Assembly: GCA_025738555.1 (NCBI GenBank) | Contig: JAOVFP010000010.1 | Span: 1,736,001 to 1,800,000 of the forward strand | Direction: 5' to 3' | DNA from: Cyathus striatus | Taxonomy: Eukaryota; Basidiomycota; Agaricomycetes; Agaricales; Nidulariaceae | DNA: 64,000 nt | Part shown: piece by piece, positions 1 to 11,628 of the stretch | Position numbering within the stretch: position 1 is the first letter of the stretch | Layout: every line of letters starts with the position of its first letter | Translations under genes and position numbers: made by a program | Notes under the pieces: model-generated | Seen by the model: the letters and a program-made list of their open reading frames with translations, nothing else | What the model was told of the DNA's origin: nothing | Database searches by the model: none

Positions 1-2160
1 GCAATTTTTGTATGATACCATATCTAAATGTAGTTAATAACCAAAGCAAAGTCAGTGTAAGTAGTGCAAATTGACACATACCCATATCAGTAAGCCATGT
101 GTTATAACATACCTTTTATTTCCTGAATACCTATGTAGAGTCAATCAATTATTAGAATATTGTGAGAGTGAATTTATGAATAATAGATGTGTAAACTGTA
201 GTATGATTCAAGTATGGCTACTGTGATCCACAAAATTGTAGTTAATCTCCTATGTATACTACATACAGGGTCGTTTGACTACCATATATAGTAACCAAAC
301 CTATGGGTTTTTTTTCATGAAGGGGTATGGGTATGGGGTATGGCTAAATTATGGGTTTTTACCAAAATCTCCTGCCTTCCAACTCAGGACCCATCAAATG
401 CCATGGGGTATAAGGAGTTATGGGTTTTCTCAGGTATGGATTAGGAGGTGTTCTACTGTAGTTTCAAAGGTGTTGTTGAAAATGTGCTGCATTAAATATG
501 TTTTATCATCAGGAAACACTGATCCGGCTACCGAGCCAAGTGCCAAGCTCAGTAGCCTATATCGATCATCTGCCAAACCATATAGATATCTGTAGGCTAC
601 ATCACATTATATAGCACGTGTTGATACTAGATAGAGCTGGGTAGACTATAGAGTACACTATGACAGACATATAGATTTACATACATTAGACAGCTATCTG
701 CATATCTCTTTATAGATGTCCTGCAATTTTATGTAGACTATATAAGTGCAGATAGTTTAGCTCCTTCCCTTTCTTGGATCTTGAAAGATCACTACTTATA
801 CACTACTATTATATGCTGGATAAGTAGCCTTTATTATTTTAAGAGAAATGGTGATGTTTACAATGTTTAATACCTCAAATATGGATTGTAATTTATCTAT
901 ATGTATGTTTTAGTAGCTGTTGCACAATGCTCAGAGTGCTCTAGTAATTATCTACAGTACAGTTATGTGTTTGGAACAGGGAGTGAGAAGGGGAGAAAGG
1001 TGCCGAGCACAATAACTTGACAATGAGTAAGTTACCCATTGCCGATGTGCCAAGTCATCACGTGACTTCGATCGTCAGTTACATCCGGCTGTGAAAACAA
1101 TTTTCGGTCTTGTCTCATCTCTGTTCTTTGTTTCTTCCCTTTCCCCCTACTTACCTGTCTGTTCTGTCATGTCTCTTTCTCCCGTTAACGTTTATATATG
1201 GAATCTTTGTCAATTTGTTGCAAACTTTACAAACCCTTCACTGTTGTAAGTCTCCTTTCTGGTACTCATGAATGCTTCTCACTCCTAGGTGTGCTGTAGG
1301 ATCATTGACAAACATTTTTATGTAGACCGCGACATTATGAGTACTGGCTGAGTTATGCTTTTGAAAATGTTGTATGTCACACCACCTTATATTCTTTCTC
1401 GTGCTTATACTCCCACCAACTCTTAGTTCACTCGTTCACAACTGGTATGCCAGAAGGGGGGAAGGATCGTTGTTAATGGCGTGCATCGAAGAGAAGGGCT
1501 GATTATTTTTGTATGTTACACTACTCCTTTTGCTTACACTCTCACTGACCAATAGATTTATGCACACTCGCTCATGTTTGGTATGCCTGAAGGGGCTGAA
1601 AGGTGGTTGGTAAGAGTGTACATTAAATAGAAGGGCCAGGGTATATTAGTTAGTATACTTAGATATGTGTGTAGTATCATACAAAATATATATCTTTTTT
1701 TTATTCTACTGGCTGCAATTGAATCTCCTGCAATGGCGACATTTTGGTTGCCTACATACATACAGTAGTTGCAATAGACAAGTAGTCTACATCTCTAAAG
1801 GCACAATTACATGGAACTACCAAGCCATCACTTTGGCTATGTCGATCTATGTAGATCTATGGGAAGATGGCATGAGTCTATATGGATCTACATAAAGGGG
1901 ACTTTCCGATAGGAGATATTTGTGCTATGTAGCCTACATAGCTCTATATTACCATCTCTTTTATTCCTGATGATCTTCATTGGCATAAGTATTAACTTTT
2001 GAAGTTGAATTGTTACTTATGCATAATGTAATTTGTTATTGACATATGCTATTAAGCATCAATTTATTTACTATGATGATGAAACTAAAACATATAATAA
2101 TGACATAAAGTTCATGTTGTCGAACTTCATTCAAATTTTAATGTCTTATATTAGTACTCT
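1..2160. other. Left-end stretch without a recognisable gene
   Basis: No open frame here has protein-like composition or a motif I know. The stretch holds short repeats of the type TATGGGTTTTT/GGGTATGG around 297-440, an AGTCATCACGTGACTT-like palindromic site near 1050-1067 and a tandem duplication at 1370-1640. CpG dinucleotides are present, unlike most of the following 36 kb. Confidence 0.6.
1370..1640. repeat. Diverged tandem duplication, unit about 138 bp
   Basis: Two adjacent copies start near 1370 (TTGTATGTCACACCACC) and 1509 (TTGTATGTTACACTACT). Each contains CACTCGYTCA, GGTATGCC and a closing AGAAGGGC. No coding role is seen. Confidence 0.6.
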
Positions 2161-2465
2161 AATATACAGGGTTCTGATTATTAATTAAATTGTTAACCAA
2201 AATTTTGCCTGACCATCAGGTACCTAAGCAAGCATCTAAGTGCATTGCTGATGAGCCGAAGGTTGGAGCTCAAAGACTTTGACATGGTTGAGCATGGTTG
2301 TCCAGCTTTCCATAGTCACAGGCCAAGTTCTAAGAAAACCTAGCAAAGCCCCACAGTTCATCTCCCATTTACAGTCTTTACTGTATATCCCATATTATAG
2401 GAGTTTGCAGGATTACTGTTCTGCCCCTCACCTACTCTTCAATTTCACTATCCACTGTGTCAAGT

Positions 2466-4780
2466 ATGTCTAAGTCAACTAAAACTTCAAACACTGTCAA
2501 TCCCTCTATGGATGAGCCTAGATTGTCCAGATCTAGGATTAGAACTGTTACCCAGGAGCAAGTTGTGAGAACAACTAGTAAAATTACTACTTCTAAGTCC
2601 CAAGAACAATCTGGAGAAGGGGCAAATGCACCTTCTGAGCTTTCTGAAAGGCCTAAGTCTATGAGATAAAGTAGTAGGGTTGCTTCCAAGGCCCAAGAAC
2701 AATCAGAAGAAGAGACAAATGCACCTCCTGAACTGTCTGAAAGGCCTAAATCCATCAGATCAAGTAGTAGAATTGCTTCCAGGGCTCAAGAACAGTCTGG
2801 AGGAGGAACAGAGACACCTCCTGAGCTTTTTGAAAAACCTAAGTCCAAGAAATCAAAAACTCAAGTTAACACAAAATCCAAAAAAGTGAGAACTCAAGAT
2901 ATTTAGTAGAACAGAGGAAGGAAAGGGAAAAGGAAAAGGAAAGGAAAAGGAAAAAGGAAAAAGGAAAAGGAGGAGGAAAATCTAAGTGTGTAGCATTCTA
3001 ATTCATTCTTTATGTGATCTAACTAGCAATAAAATGTAGAAAAACTTCAGTTACAAGACTACAAGAAGATATCACTAATGAAGCAAAAAGAAAACTACAG
3101 CATTTAACTCCATAAGTAACTATTATGTTGACCTTGAATATTTTAACTAATTCAGTAGAGTGGAACAAATTCTGGAGGATGAAAATATGTCTGTTGCTCC
3201 TCCTCCTCCTTCTCAACTTCACATGTCCTTGCCTGAGAATACCACTTCTACTTTTGCTGCTGAAAAAGCAGGTGACTTGTTGAATAAAGAAGAAATTCTG
3301 GTACCATTGAGTTCACAATTGGGGAGTATGAAACTTGATATATCTAAGTCTTCATCTGAGTCATCTTCTGACTCTAACTCCTTGAATACTTCTGAGTCAA
3401 TTGAGCAGCTCAATAAGCCTGATATATCCGTAAATGAGTCAGAAGAAACAGGTGAATCAGAAGAAATGAAAGAGTCCGAGAAAATAGATGACTCAGAAGA
3501 TATGAGTGAGTCTGAGAAAATAAATGAGTTGGAAGAGATAAATGAGCCAGAATATATGGATATTGACCATACACCAAATAAAGCTTCTGATTTTAAACAT
3601 AGTCAGTCAGAGCTCTCAAGTTCTTCTGAAGATTCTGAGAGTCAAAGTAGTTCAATGAGTAAGATATCATGCCAGTCAAAGTCCCATAGCTCAGTTAGGA
3701 GCTACACAGATAGTGATTCTCAAGGAGCTTCACATGCAGTTGGAGGGTTTTCCTGCCAGCATGCTGTAGGTAATTTCTTTAACTTTGGAGATCAAGAAGA
3801 AGGTATATTTGTATTATTTATCAATTCATTAGTTTTACTTATTTATTTATATAGGTGTATTTATGATCCCATCAGATAACACACAAGGCAAAATTCATTT
3901 ATTCCTGAAGTATGATCATACTGAAGCAGATTACATTATCAACAATCAGACTCCAGGTTCTGATCTTGCTACTGTTCTTGAGATTGTTGCTGAATATTGG
4001 GAGCTGGTGTCTGGTATGTTCTCTTACTAATACTAAAAATAATATAACCTAATATGTGTTATAATTAGACAAGAATTCACCTATTTCAGTTTGTAATGAT
4101 GGAAGATGGATACTGAAAGGAAGATTCTCAAAAGCCTCACAACAATCTGATGCACTTGAGTGGAGACATGAGAGTAATAAGTACATCATTGAGATTCTAG
4201 CAGATAGTGCTGTAGATCAGCAAATTCCAGGGCCATCTTCCATGTTTACATTTGATAAGCCATCTAAGTCAAAATCCAAATCATTAATGAGTAATAACAA
4301 TATAACTCAGCTGCTTATATCTCACTTTGAGATTCCTAAACATCTTCAAACATGAGTGGGAAGAAGGACAGTATCAGAATGACATATTTGAAATGCTGTA
4401 AGATCAATGAGATCTTTAATAAAGAAGTGGAGATGGCTTCTTTAGAAGAGGTAGCTGGCTGTCATATTGACAAAAAACTAATAATTTCTGTGTTCATGGC
4501 TCCCTCTACATATTATTCATATCCATTTAAGGTCTTTCCATTGTTGATTTATGATCCAACAATGGAAAGTTGATTTGAAGAGAATAAACCTGATAAGAAT
4601 TATACAAAGGCTGTGTGGGAAAATTTATCACCTAACTTTGGTAATTTACAAAAATTACTAGAGGGCAAGAAAACTGCTATAGACTAGCAGGCAAAACAGA
4701 AAGAGAGAGAGTCAAGTGAGAAAGAGAAGAAGAAAGAGAAAAGTGGGGGTCACACAGAAAGGAAAAGTCTAAGAAATTGT
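2466..4780 (+). pseudogene. KDZ-element partner gene, copy 1 (damaged)
   Basis: I do not recognise the protein family. The first exon region (2466-2906) is a basic Ser/Gln/Lys-rich tract with three 93-bp tandem units containing AQEQS and ELSERPKS; one unit carries a TAA stop near 2668. After an intron ending TTCAG at 3156 come an acidic Ser-rich domain, a PHYMDI/DHTP-like stretch (read as YMDIDHTPNKAS) and the motif GGFSCQHAVGN. GT-AG introns lie at 3803-3854 and 4014-4068, and the frame continues across both. Around 4340 the frame is lost, but the 3' part still resembles copy 2 (YYSYPFKVFPLLIYDP against YYRWKSVFVRLHFYP) and ends in a Lys/Glu-rich tail. Copy 2 lies immediately upstream of transposase B, so I infer a second gene of the same mobile element. 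Here no transposase follows. Confidence 0.6.
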
Positions 4781-4839
4781 AAGAAGTTTATTTTATTTTA
4801 ACTTTGGCTTTATTTTGTTTGTCACATGTTCTTGCTGTC

Positions 4840-5050
4840 AATTTTGGTTGAAATACTTCAACAGTATTTCTAAATAAATAAAAAATTACCTGCTTTTAAC
4901 AGCAGATTTATGCTACTCATTCTTGGTTGAAAATATTTCAACAATATTTTTCAACTTTGTACAAATTATCTACTTTCAACAGTAGGCCTATCTTATTTTA
5001 TGTTTTAGTTGGTTGAATATTTTCAACAATTTTGCCAACCCTTGTACAAT
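4840..5050 (+). repeat. TTCAACA hairpin spacer, copy 1
   Basis: Short stem-loops share the loop TCAAC, for example AAATATT-TCAAC-AATATTT near 4928-4950 and ATACT-TCAAC-AGTAT near 4854. The same spacer type follows partner copy 2 and precedes both transposases, so it marks the middle of the KDZ element. Confidence 0.6.
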
Positions 5051-5284
5051 ACACTACTAAAAGGGCAATAAGGGTTACTAGGGAGTAATAGCTATGAAAC
5101 TATGTAAGGGTTGTCACTTACTCTTGCTAACAATCAAGCAAAGGCAAGTCTGGGGGAATATCTGCAGAATACATGAGGTAATTCTGGGCAAGGGAGGGAT
5201 GAACACACTATAATATTTGCTTGTAATCTATAACACTTGTAATCACTACTAATAAACTAAGCTTCTTTGAGGTCAATACACTTA

Positions 5285-5460
5285 GCCACATGTTTCAACT
5301 GACTATAAGAGAGTCAGTTGAGAGTCAGTTGATAGTATCAGAGAGTAGATTGATAGTAAGATGAGACTTAGTTGAGACTCAGTTGAGACTCTCATAGAGT
5401 CAGGTGAGAGTCAGGTGAGAGTCAGTTGAGAGTTAGATTATAATTACATACAAAATTAGA
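5285..5460. repeat. GAGAGTCAG-type subterminal repeats, copy 1
   Basis: Many short direct copies of GAGAGTCAGTTGA or GAGTCAGGTGA are present, some in the opposite sense (GACTCAGTTGAGACT). Similar arrays lie beyond the 3' ends of transposases A and B and at 19.3-19.55 kb, so they are probably subterminal transposase-binding repeats of KDZ elements. Here they lie about 500 bp after partner copy 1 with no transposase between, which suggests an internally deleted element. Confidence 0.5.
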
Positions 5461-5614
5461 ATAATCATAAGTCTCACCTTACTATTGCCTTACTCTCACC
5501 TTACTCTTAATCAATCTGGTATCCAATCATAATCTGAGACTTGATTGATACAATTTCATCTGACTATCATCTGACTATCACTTATATTTATATAAGTTAT
5601 CAGTGTAGGGTAAG

Positions 5615-5730
5615 ATTGCATCTTAGGAGAGTTGAACCCTCAGTATGACCATGTGACTGGCTCTTATTCCGAAAGCACCAATGCACCATCAATCATCAAT
5701 GGATGATGTGTCATTAAATATTATATATTA
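5615..5730 (-). repeat. tRNA-like SINE candidate
   Basis: On the minus strand a box A-like TGGTGCATTGG is followed about 50 bp later by a box B-like GGGTTCAACTC. This is the spacing of an internal RNA polymerase III promoter. The segment continues into an AT-rich tail and does not fold as a complete tRNA, so a tRNA-derived SINE is more likely than a tRNA gene. Confidence 0.4.
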
Positions 5731-5879
5731 TTATTATCATTAATAAGCATGCCATTAGTTATGTGCACATCCATTGATTTTTTGGGGTTGACATGGCAAT
5801 TCATTTTTTGTTCCCACTCTCCATTCGCTCCCTTGCTCTCATTGTCTATTCACTCTCACTCTCTTTCTTCTTCCTCTTT

Positions 5880-6625
5880 CAGTGAAATTGCTCTTTCCTA
5901 TTGAGCACAATCACTCTTTCCTATTGAGCACAATCACTCTTTCCTATCAAGTGCAATTGCTCTTTTCCCATCAAGCACAATCACTCCATTCCTTCTCCTA
6001 GCCATGTCATTTTCCCCATGGCAGCATTACTGAGTGCAAATACTCATTCCTCTTCCTGATGCCATGGCTCAGTGCAAACACTCATCTTCACCCTCCCCCA
6101 CAATGTCTCCAAGGCTTGTTCCTCCCCTTCCTCATGCCATACCTGAGTGCAAACACTCATCTTTACCCTCCCCCACAATGTCTCTGAGTGTAAACACTCT
6201 GTCCTTCCCCCTTGACATCTGAGCACAAATGCTCACATCAATGTTCCCCACAGCACTCCCCCCCCTTCTGCCACAATATCTGAGCACAAATGCTCTGTCC
6301 TTCCCCTTCCTTATCTGAGTGCAAATGCTCATTCCTCCCCTTCCCCATGCCATACCTGAGTGCAAACACTCATATTTGCCCTCCCCCACAATGTCTCCAA
6401 GTGCAAACACTCTGTCCTTCCCCCTCCTTGATGTCTGAGTGCAAATGCTCATGTTGACATTCCCCCACAGCATTCCCCCCCCTTCCTCCACAATGTCTGA
6501 GTGCAAACACTCATATCTCCCTTCCCCCACGATGTTTCCAAGTGCAAATGCTCTTCCCCCCCCCCATGGCACCCCCCCCCTCCTCCACACCATCTGAGCA
6601 CAAACACTCATTCTTACCCTCTCCC
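5880..6625. repeat. Hairpin minisatellite, GAGTG-CAAA-CACTC
   Basis: About 17 copies of a 14-bp inverted repeat are spaced 20-60 bp apart by C/T-rich sequence (CCCTCCCCCACAATGTCTC type). The loop CAAA is nearly constant. The stem alternates between GAGTG/CACTC (near 6071, 6150, 6358 and 6499) and GAGCA/TGCTC (near 6220 and 6281), with both arms changed together in those copies. Open frames over this array (6034-6222 plus, 6132-6632 minus) are simple repeat translations. Confidence 0.8.
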
Positions 6626-6899
6626 TCAACATTAGTGTCAGCCAATGATTATCATTAAACCTAGACGTTTAATGATAATGGTAATCATTAAACCTCTGAC
6701 TTATATGAGTGCAGTATTTATTATATGTATGAACAGGATTATTCATAAGTAATCATTGTCTATAATACTATTATGTGTACTATTGTTACACATACTCATA
6801 TGTACTCATTACTTCATGTTTCTCATTATTAGTGTACTACTATTACTATTATGAGTACTCATAAGTACTCATTACTGGAAGTTTTTTATTGTTATATTG

Positions 6900-7265
6900 A
6901 ATATTAGTATGGATGGTTAGGTGATCATAAACAATCATTAATCTGTACTAATTGAATATTGGTATTGTATGAATGGCTAGGTGATCATAAACAATCATTA
7001 ATCTGTACTAATTGAATATTATATGAATAGCTAGGTGATCATAAACAATCATTAATCTGTACTAATTGAATATTGCTATTATATGAATGGCTAGATGATC
7101 ATAAACAATCATTAATTTGTACTAATTGAATATGGCTATTGTATGAATGGCTAGGTGATCATAAACAATCATTAATCTGTACTAATTGAATATGGCTATT
7201 GTATGAATGGTTAGATGATCATAAACAATCATTGATTTTTCTAATTGAATATAGTGATTATTAGT
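6900..7265. repeat. Left outer 57-bp AT-rich array of foldback 1
   Basis: About six units contain GATCATAAACAATCATT, CTAATTGAATAT and TGTATGAATGG. The inverted counterpart lies at about 11030-11365, and the same unit family fills the outer arms of foldback 2. The spacing is regular but the interspaces are also repeated, which argues against a CRISPR-like array. Confidence 0.8.
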
Positions 7266-7440
7266 GATCATTGAGGGTTTCAAGAGTATATTCACCTACT
7301 ATTACTAGTTGTATGGTGATCATAAGTGATCATTAAGCATTTGAAAAGTATATTTATCTACTATTACTAATCTAATAGTGATCATAAGTGATCATTGAAT
7401 ATTGCAAGGGTATATTAGTATATTATTAATACTAGTAAAT

Positions 7441-8280
7441 CCACAGCATCACATTTGTCACGTTCCTACTGCGCGTCACATACGTCACGCTTATTCCCGC
7501 GCATGGGGATTGTCACGTTCTTACGCGCGTCACACCTGTCACACATATTCCCGCGCATGGGGATTGTCACGTTCTTACGCGCGTCACATCTGTCACACAT
7601 ATTCCCGCGCATGGGGATTGTCACACTCTTACCGCGCGTCACACCTGTCACACATATTCCCGCGCATGGGGATTGTCACGTTCCTCCCGTGCGTCACACA
7701 TGTCACATATATTCCCGCGCATCGCATTTGTCACGTTCTTACACGCGTCACATCTGTCACACATATTCCCGCGCATGAGAATTGTCACACTCTTACCGCG
7801 CGTCACACCTGTCACACATATTCCCGCGCATGGGGATTGTCACGTTCCTCCCGCGCGTCACACATGTCACATATATTCCCGCGCATCGCATTTGTCACGT
7901 TCTTACGCGCGTCACATCTGTCACACATATTCCCGCGCATGGGGATTGCTCTCGCGTGTCACATATGTCACGCTTATTCCCGCGCATCGCATTTGTTACA
8001 TTTCTCCCGCGTGTCACATATGTCACGCTTATTCCCGCGCATCGCATTTGTCACGCCTCCCCGTATGTCACACCTGTCACACATATTCCCGCGCATCGCA
8101 TTTGTCATGTTACTCTCACACATCACATATATCACACATATTCCCGCGCTTTACATTTGTCACGCTATTCATGCGCGTCACGCTTTTGTCACATTCTACC
8201 CACACATCACATATACCATGCTTTTCACATGCATAACACATGTGTCACAATTGTCACACTTTACTAATGTGTCATGGTTT
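7441..8280. repeat. Left CpG-rich array of foldback 1
   Basis: Units alternate two blocks, GCGCGTCACAYMTGTCACA and TATTCCCGCGCATGGGGATTGTCAC. CpG is dense here while nearly absent from surrounding transposon DNA. All three plus frames are open over long stretches (for example 7402-8301) because the unit lacks stops; the translations are repeats such as SHIFPR and I do not call them genes. Confidence 0.85.
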
Positions 8281-8329
8281 TTATGCATATCACATTCTTG
8301 ATAATGTCACACTTATCATGTTTTTGAGG

Positions 8330-9690
8330 TGTTTCACATGTTTTAACACTTGTCACATATTTCAGATGCAACACAAGATTTTTGCAAATGTCATATTTTC
8401 CATCACTTTTTAGACCTGTAATCACAACTAAAATATGTCAAGTTTTATTCATCAGATACAGGACATAACAAGAGTAAGTATGTGTACTTATTTTTGCTTT
8501 TACAATTGCTCACACTTGTGGAGTCTGAATGCACAGTGAGAAGGTGAATTATGAGGTACTGAACACTTAACAGCTAAAGGGAGAGAAGTTGATCATGTGT
8601 GTGTGGTTACCTATATATCCATTCTATTGTTCAAGTTGTTACAGAAGCAAAGTAGTAATTTATTAAAACAAAGAAAACAAAGAAAACAAATATGTTTTTG
8701 TAGAATTGATGGTCATCACATGGGATATGACAATTAGAAAATTGTGGAAGTGTAACAATAATAAGAAAGTAGAATTGAAATGTAGCATGTATATGTAAGT
8801 ACCATTGAAAAAGTATGAGAAATTTAGAAATTAGATAGTATGAGATATCTTTCAATCAGAACTTGAGATGTGATATGGTGGCAGTGAATATTTTCCTATT
8901 GAAGAGAACAGTGATAGAGCCACAGATGAATAAAATATGTGAAAGATTAGCAAAATGTGTGATTCCACATCAAACTTACACATCTCAGTCATTAGATGAT
9001 TATGAATCTTGCATTAAGCATTGGTTAAACAAAAGTCTTTAAGAAACATTATTGAGTCACATATCTGTTTACTCTACATGACTACTTCACAGTTTCTTTG
9101 TTTTAGCAATACAAAGAGATAATGGAAACTATCTTTACTCCCAGCAATATTGTGTCACAATTCACTTCTACACTGCCATATGTGTTCACATTTCTGACAT
9201 ATGTTATATAGTTCTTTTAGTATTTGTATCCATTTTTAAGTATGAGAACACCTCTGGTACCTCTCTACTCATTCTTGCTCAGTGGTCATTGCTTTCTTGC
9301 TTTTCAACAGTCAGACACCATCTAGAATTAACACTCAGCAAGCATTTCACAATGTTCTTGCCCAATCTAGTATCAGGACATGGTCCATACAACTGCTATT
9401 GTTGAATTTCCTTCTATTGACATGATTTTCAAATATAAATAAGTTGTTAATATCAAAGGCCAAATTACATCACTAAGTAATGAACTAACAGTTAACTGTG
9501 GTATCACTGTGCAGCATTGCCAATGACTGAGTCAGACTGTATCATTCAAAAGAGTCTAAGTCAGTTATTAACAGTCAGCTGGTCAGCCACTAATTGTCAA
9601 TGGAAAAGGTGAAACACCTCAGCCTTATAATTCTTGGGTCATACACAAGATGTGGAAAACATTGACCTCCATTGACTGACCTTTCAACAC
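8330..9690 (+). other. Core of foldback 1, no gene
   Basis: This central segment, mostly unpaired by the arms, has no convincing frame. It aligns by eye to the core of foldback 2 (shared GTGTGGTTACCTATATATC-like and CATGGGATATKACAATTA stretches) and to the isolated segment at 18725-19265. Its conservation among copies is structural or inherited; no product is evident. Confidence 0.6.
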
Positions 9691-9699
9691 TGTCACTGG

Positions 9700-10825
9700 G
9701 TGCTCTGATTCTTCAGATATGAAAGGTATGACAAATGCGACATGTGACACATATCAAAGACATCACATACCTGATGCATGTGAAGAATGTGACATATGTG
9801 ACTCGTGACATCCATCAAAAACGTGACGCGCGTGAATAGCGTGACAATCGTGACAAATGTGTCACATGTGTGAAAAGCGTGGCATATGTGATGTGTGGGT
9901 AGAATGTGACAAAAGCGTGACGCGCATGAATAGCGTGACAAATGTAAAGCGCGGGAATATGTGTGATATATGTGATGTGTGAGAAGAATGTGACAAATGC
10001 GATGCGCGGGAATATGTGTGACATATGTGACACGCGGGGAGGGGTGACAAATGCGATGCGTGGGAATGAGCGTGACATATGTGACACGCGAGAGTAACGT
10101 GACAAATGCGATGCGCGGGAATAAGTGTGACAGAGGTGATGCGCGGGACAAATGTGAAGCGCGGGAATATGCGTGACATATGTGACGCGCGAGAAGAACG
10201 TGACAATCCCCATGCGCGGGAATATGTGTGACAGATGTGACGCGCGGTAAGAGCGTGACAATCCCCATGCGCAGGAATATGTGTGACAGATGTGACGCGC
10301 GTAAGAACGTGACAAATGCGATGCGCGGGAATATATGTGACATGTGTGACGCGCGGGAGGAACGTGACAATCCCCATGCGCGGGAATATGTGTGACAGGT
10401 GTGATGCGCGGTAAGAGTGTGACAATCCCCATGCGCGGGAATATGTGTGACAGGTGTGACGCGCGGTAAGAGTGTGACAATTCTCATGCGCGGGAATATG
10501 TGTGACAGATGTGACGCGTGTAAGAACGTGACAAATGCGATGCGCGGGAATATATGTGACATGTGTGACGCACGGGAGGAACGTGACAATCCCCATGCGC
10601 GGGAATATGTGTGACAGGTGTGACGCGCGGTAAGAGTGTGACAATCCCCATGCGCGGGAATATGTGTGACAGATGTGACGCGCGTAAGAACGTGACAATC
10701 CCCATGCGCGGGAATATGTGTGACAGGTGTGACGCGCGTAAGAACGTGACAATCCCCATGCGCGGGAATAAGCGTGACGTATGTGACGCGCAGTAGGAAC
10801 GTGACAAATGTGATGCTGTGGATTT
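9700..10825. repeat. Right CpG-rich array of foldback 1
   Basis: This is the inverted counterpart of 7441-8280 with extra units. The outer 320 bp of the two arrays translate to the same 107-residue repeat peptide on opposite strands (7455-7778 and 10484-10807), so the arms are almost identical there. That implies recent formation or gene conversion. Confidence 0.85.
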
Positions 10826-11029
10826 ACTAGTATTAATAATATACTAATATACCCTTGCAATATTCAATGATCACTTATGATCACTATTAGATTAGTAATA
10901 GTAGATAAATATACTTTTCAAATGCTTAATGATCACTTATGATCACCATACAACTAGTAATAGTAGGTGAATATACTCTTGAAACCCTCAATGATCACTA
11001 ATAATCACTATATTCAATTAGAAAAATCA

Positions 11030-11365
11030 ATGATTGTTTATGATCATCTAACCATTCATACAATAGCCATATTCAATTAGTACAGATTAATGATTGTTTA
11101 TGATCACCTAGCCATTCATACAATAGCCATATTCAATTAGTACAAATTAATGATTGTTTATGATCATCTAGCCATTCATATAATAGCAATATTCAATTAG
11201 TACAGATTAATGATTGTTTATGATCACCTAGCTATTCATATAATATTCAATTAGTACAGATTAATGATTGTTTATGATCACCTAGCCATTCATACAATAC
11301 CAATATTCAATTAGTACAGATTAATGATTGTTTATGATCACCTAACCATCCATACTAATATTCAA
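11030..11365. repeat. Right outer 57-bp array of foldback 1
   Basis: This is the inverted counterpart of 6900-7265, with units containing AATGATTGTTTATGATC. Unit order matches the left array, including the short unit lacking one block (about 7020 and 11240). Confidence 0.8.
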
Positions 11366-11628
11366 TATAACAATAAAAAACTTCCAGTAATGAGTACTTA
11401 TGAGTACTCATAATAGTAATAGTAGTACACTAATAATGAGAAACATGAAGTAATGAGTACATATGAGTATGTGTAACAATAGTACACATAATAGTATTAT
11501 AGACAATGATTACTTATGAATAATCCTGTTCATACATATAATAAATACTGCACTCATATAAGCCAGAGGTTTAATGATTACCATTATCATTAAACATCTA
11601 GGTTTAATGATAATTTTGGCTGACACCA

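Larger units (their letters stand above)
6635..11626. mobile_element. Giant foldback element 1 (hAT-like ends)
   Basis: The ends are inverted: GTGTCAGCCAA at 6635 and TTGGCTGACAC ending at 11626. Inversion continues almost without mismatch through the outer 300 bp, an AT-rich 57-bp array and a CpG-rich array, giving arms of about 1.7-1.9 kb around a core of about 1.35 kb. The right arm has more repeat units than the left. No transposase frame is present, so mobility would need help from elsewhere. TIRs of the GTG(T/C)CAGCC type resemble hAT ends, but no clear target duplication flanks this copy. The element abuts a Tc1-like remnant on its right. Confidence 0.8.

Noticed and set aside
6900..7265. 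Regularly spaced repeats resembling a CRISPR array
   Set aside because: The interspaces are repeated too, the unit is AT-rich and mirrored at 11030-11365, and the genome is fungal.
7402..8301. Long open frames (up to 332 codons) in the foldback arms, on both strands and in all frames
   Set aside because: They translate minisatellite units (SHIFPR, RASHLSHI). All frames are open at once, the arms mirror each other, and there is no start context or domain.
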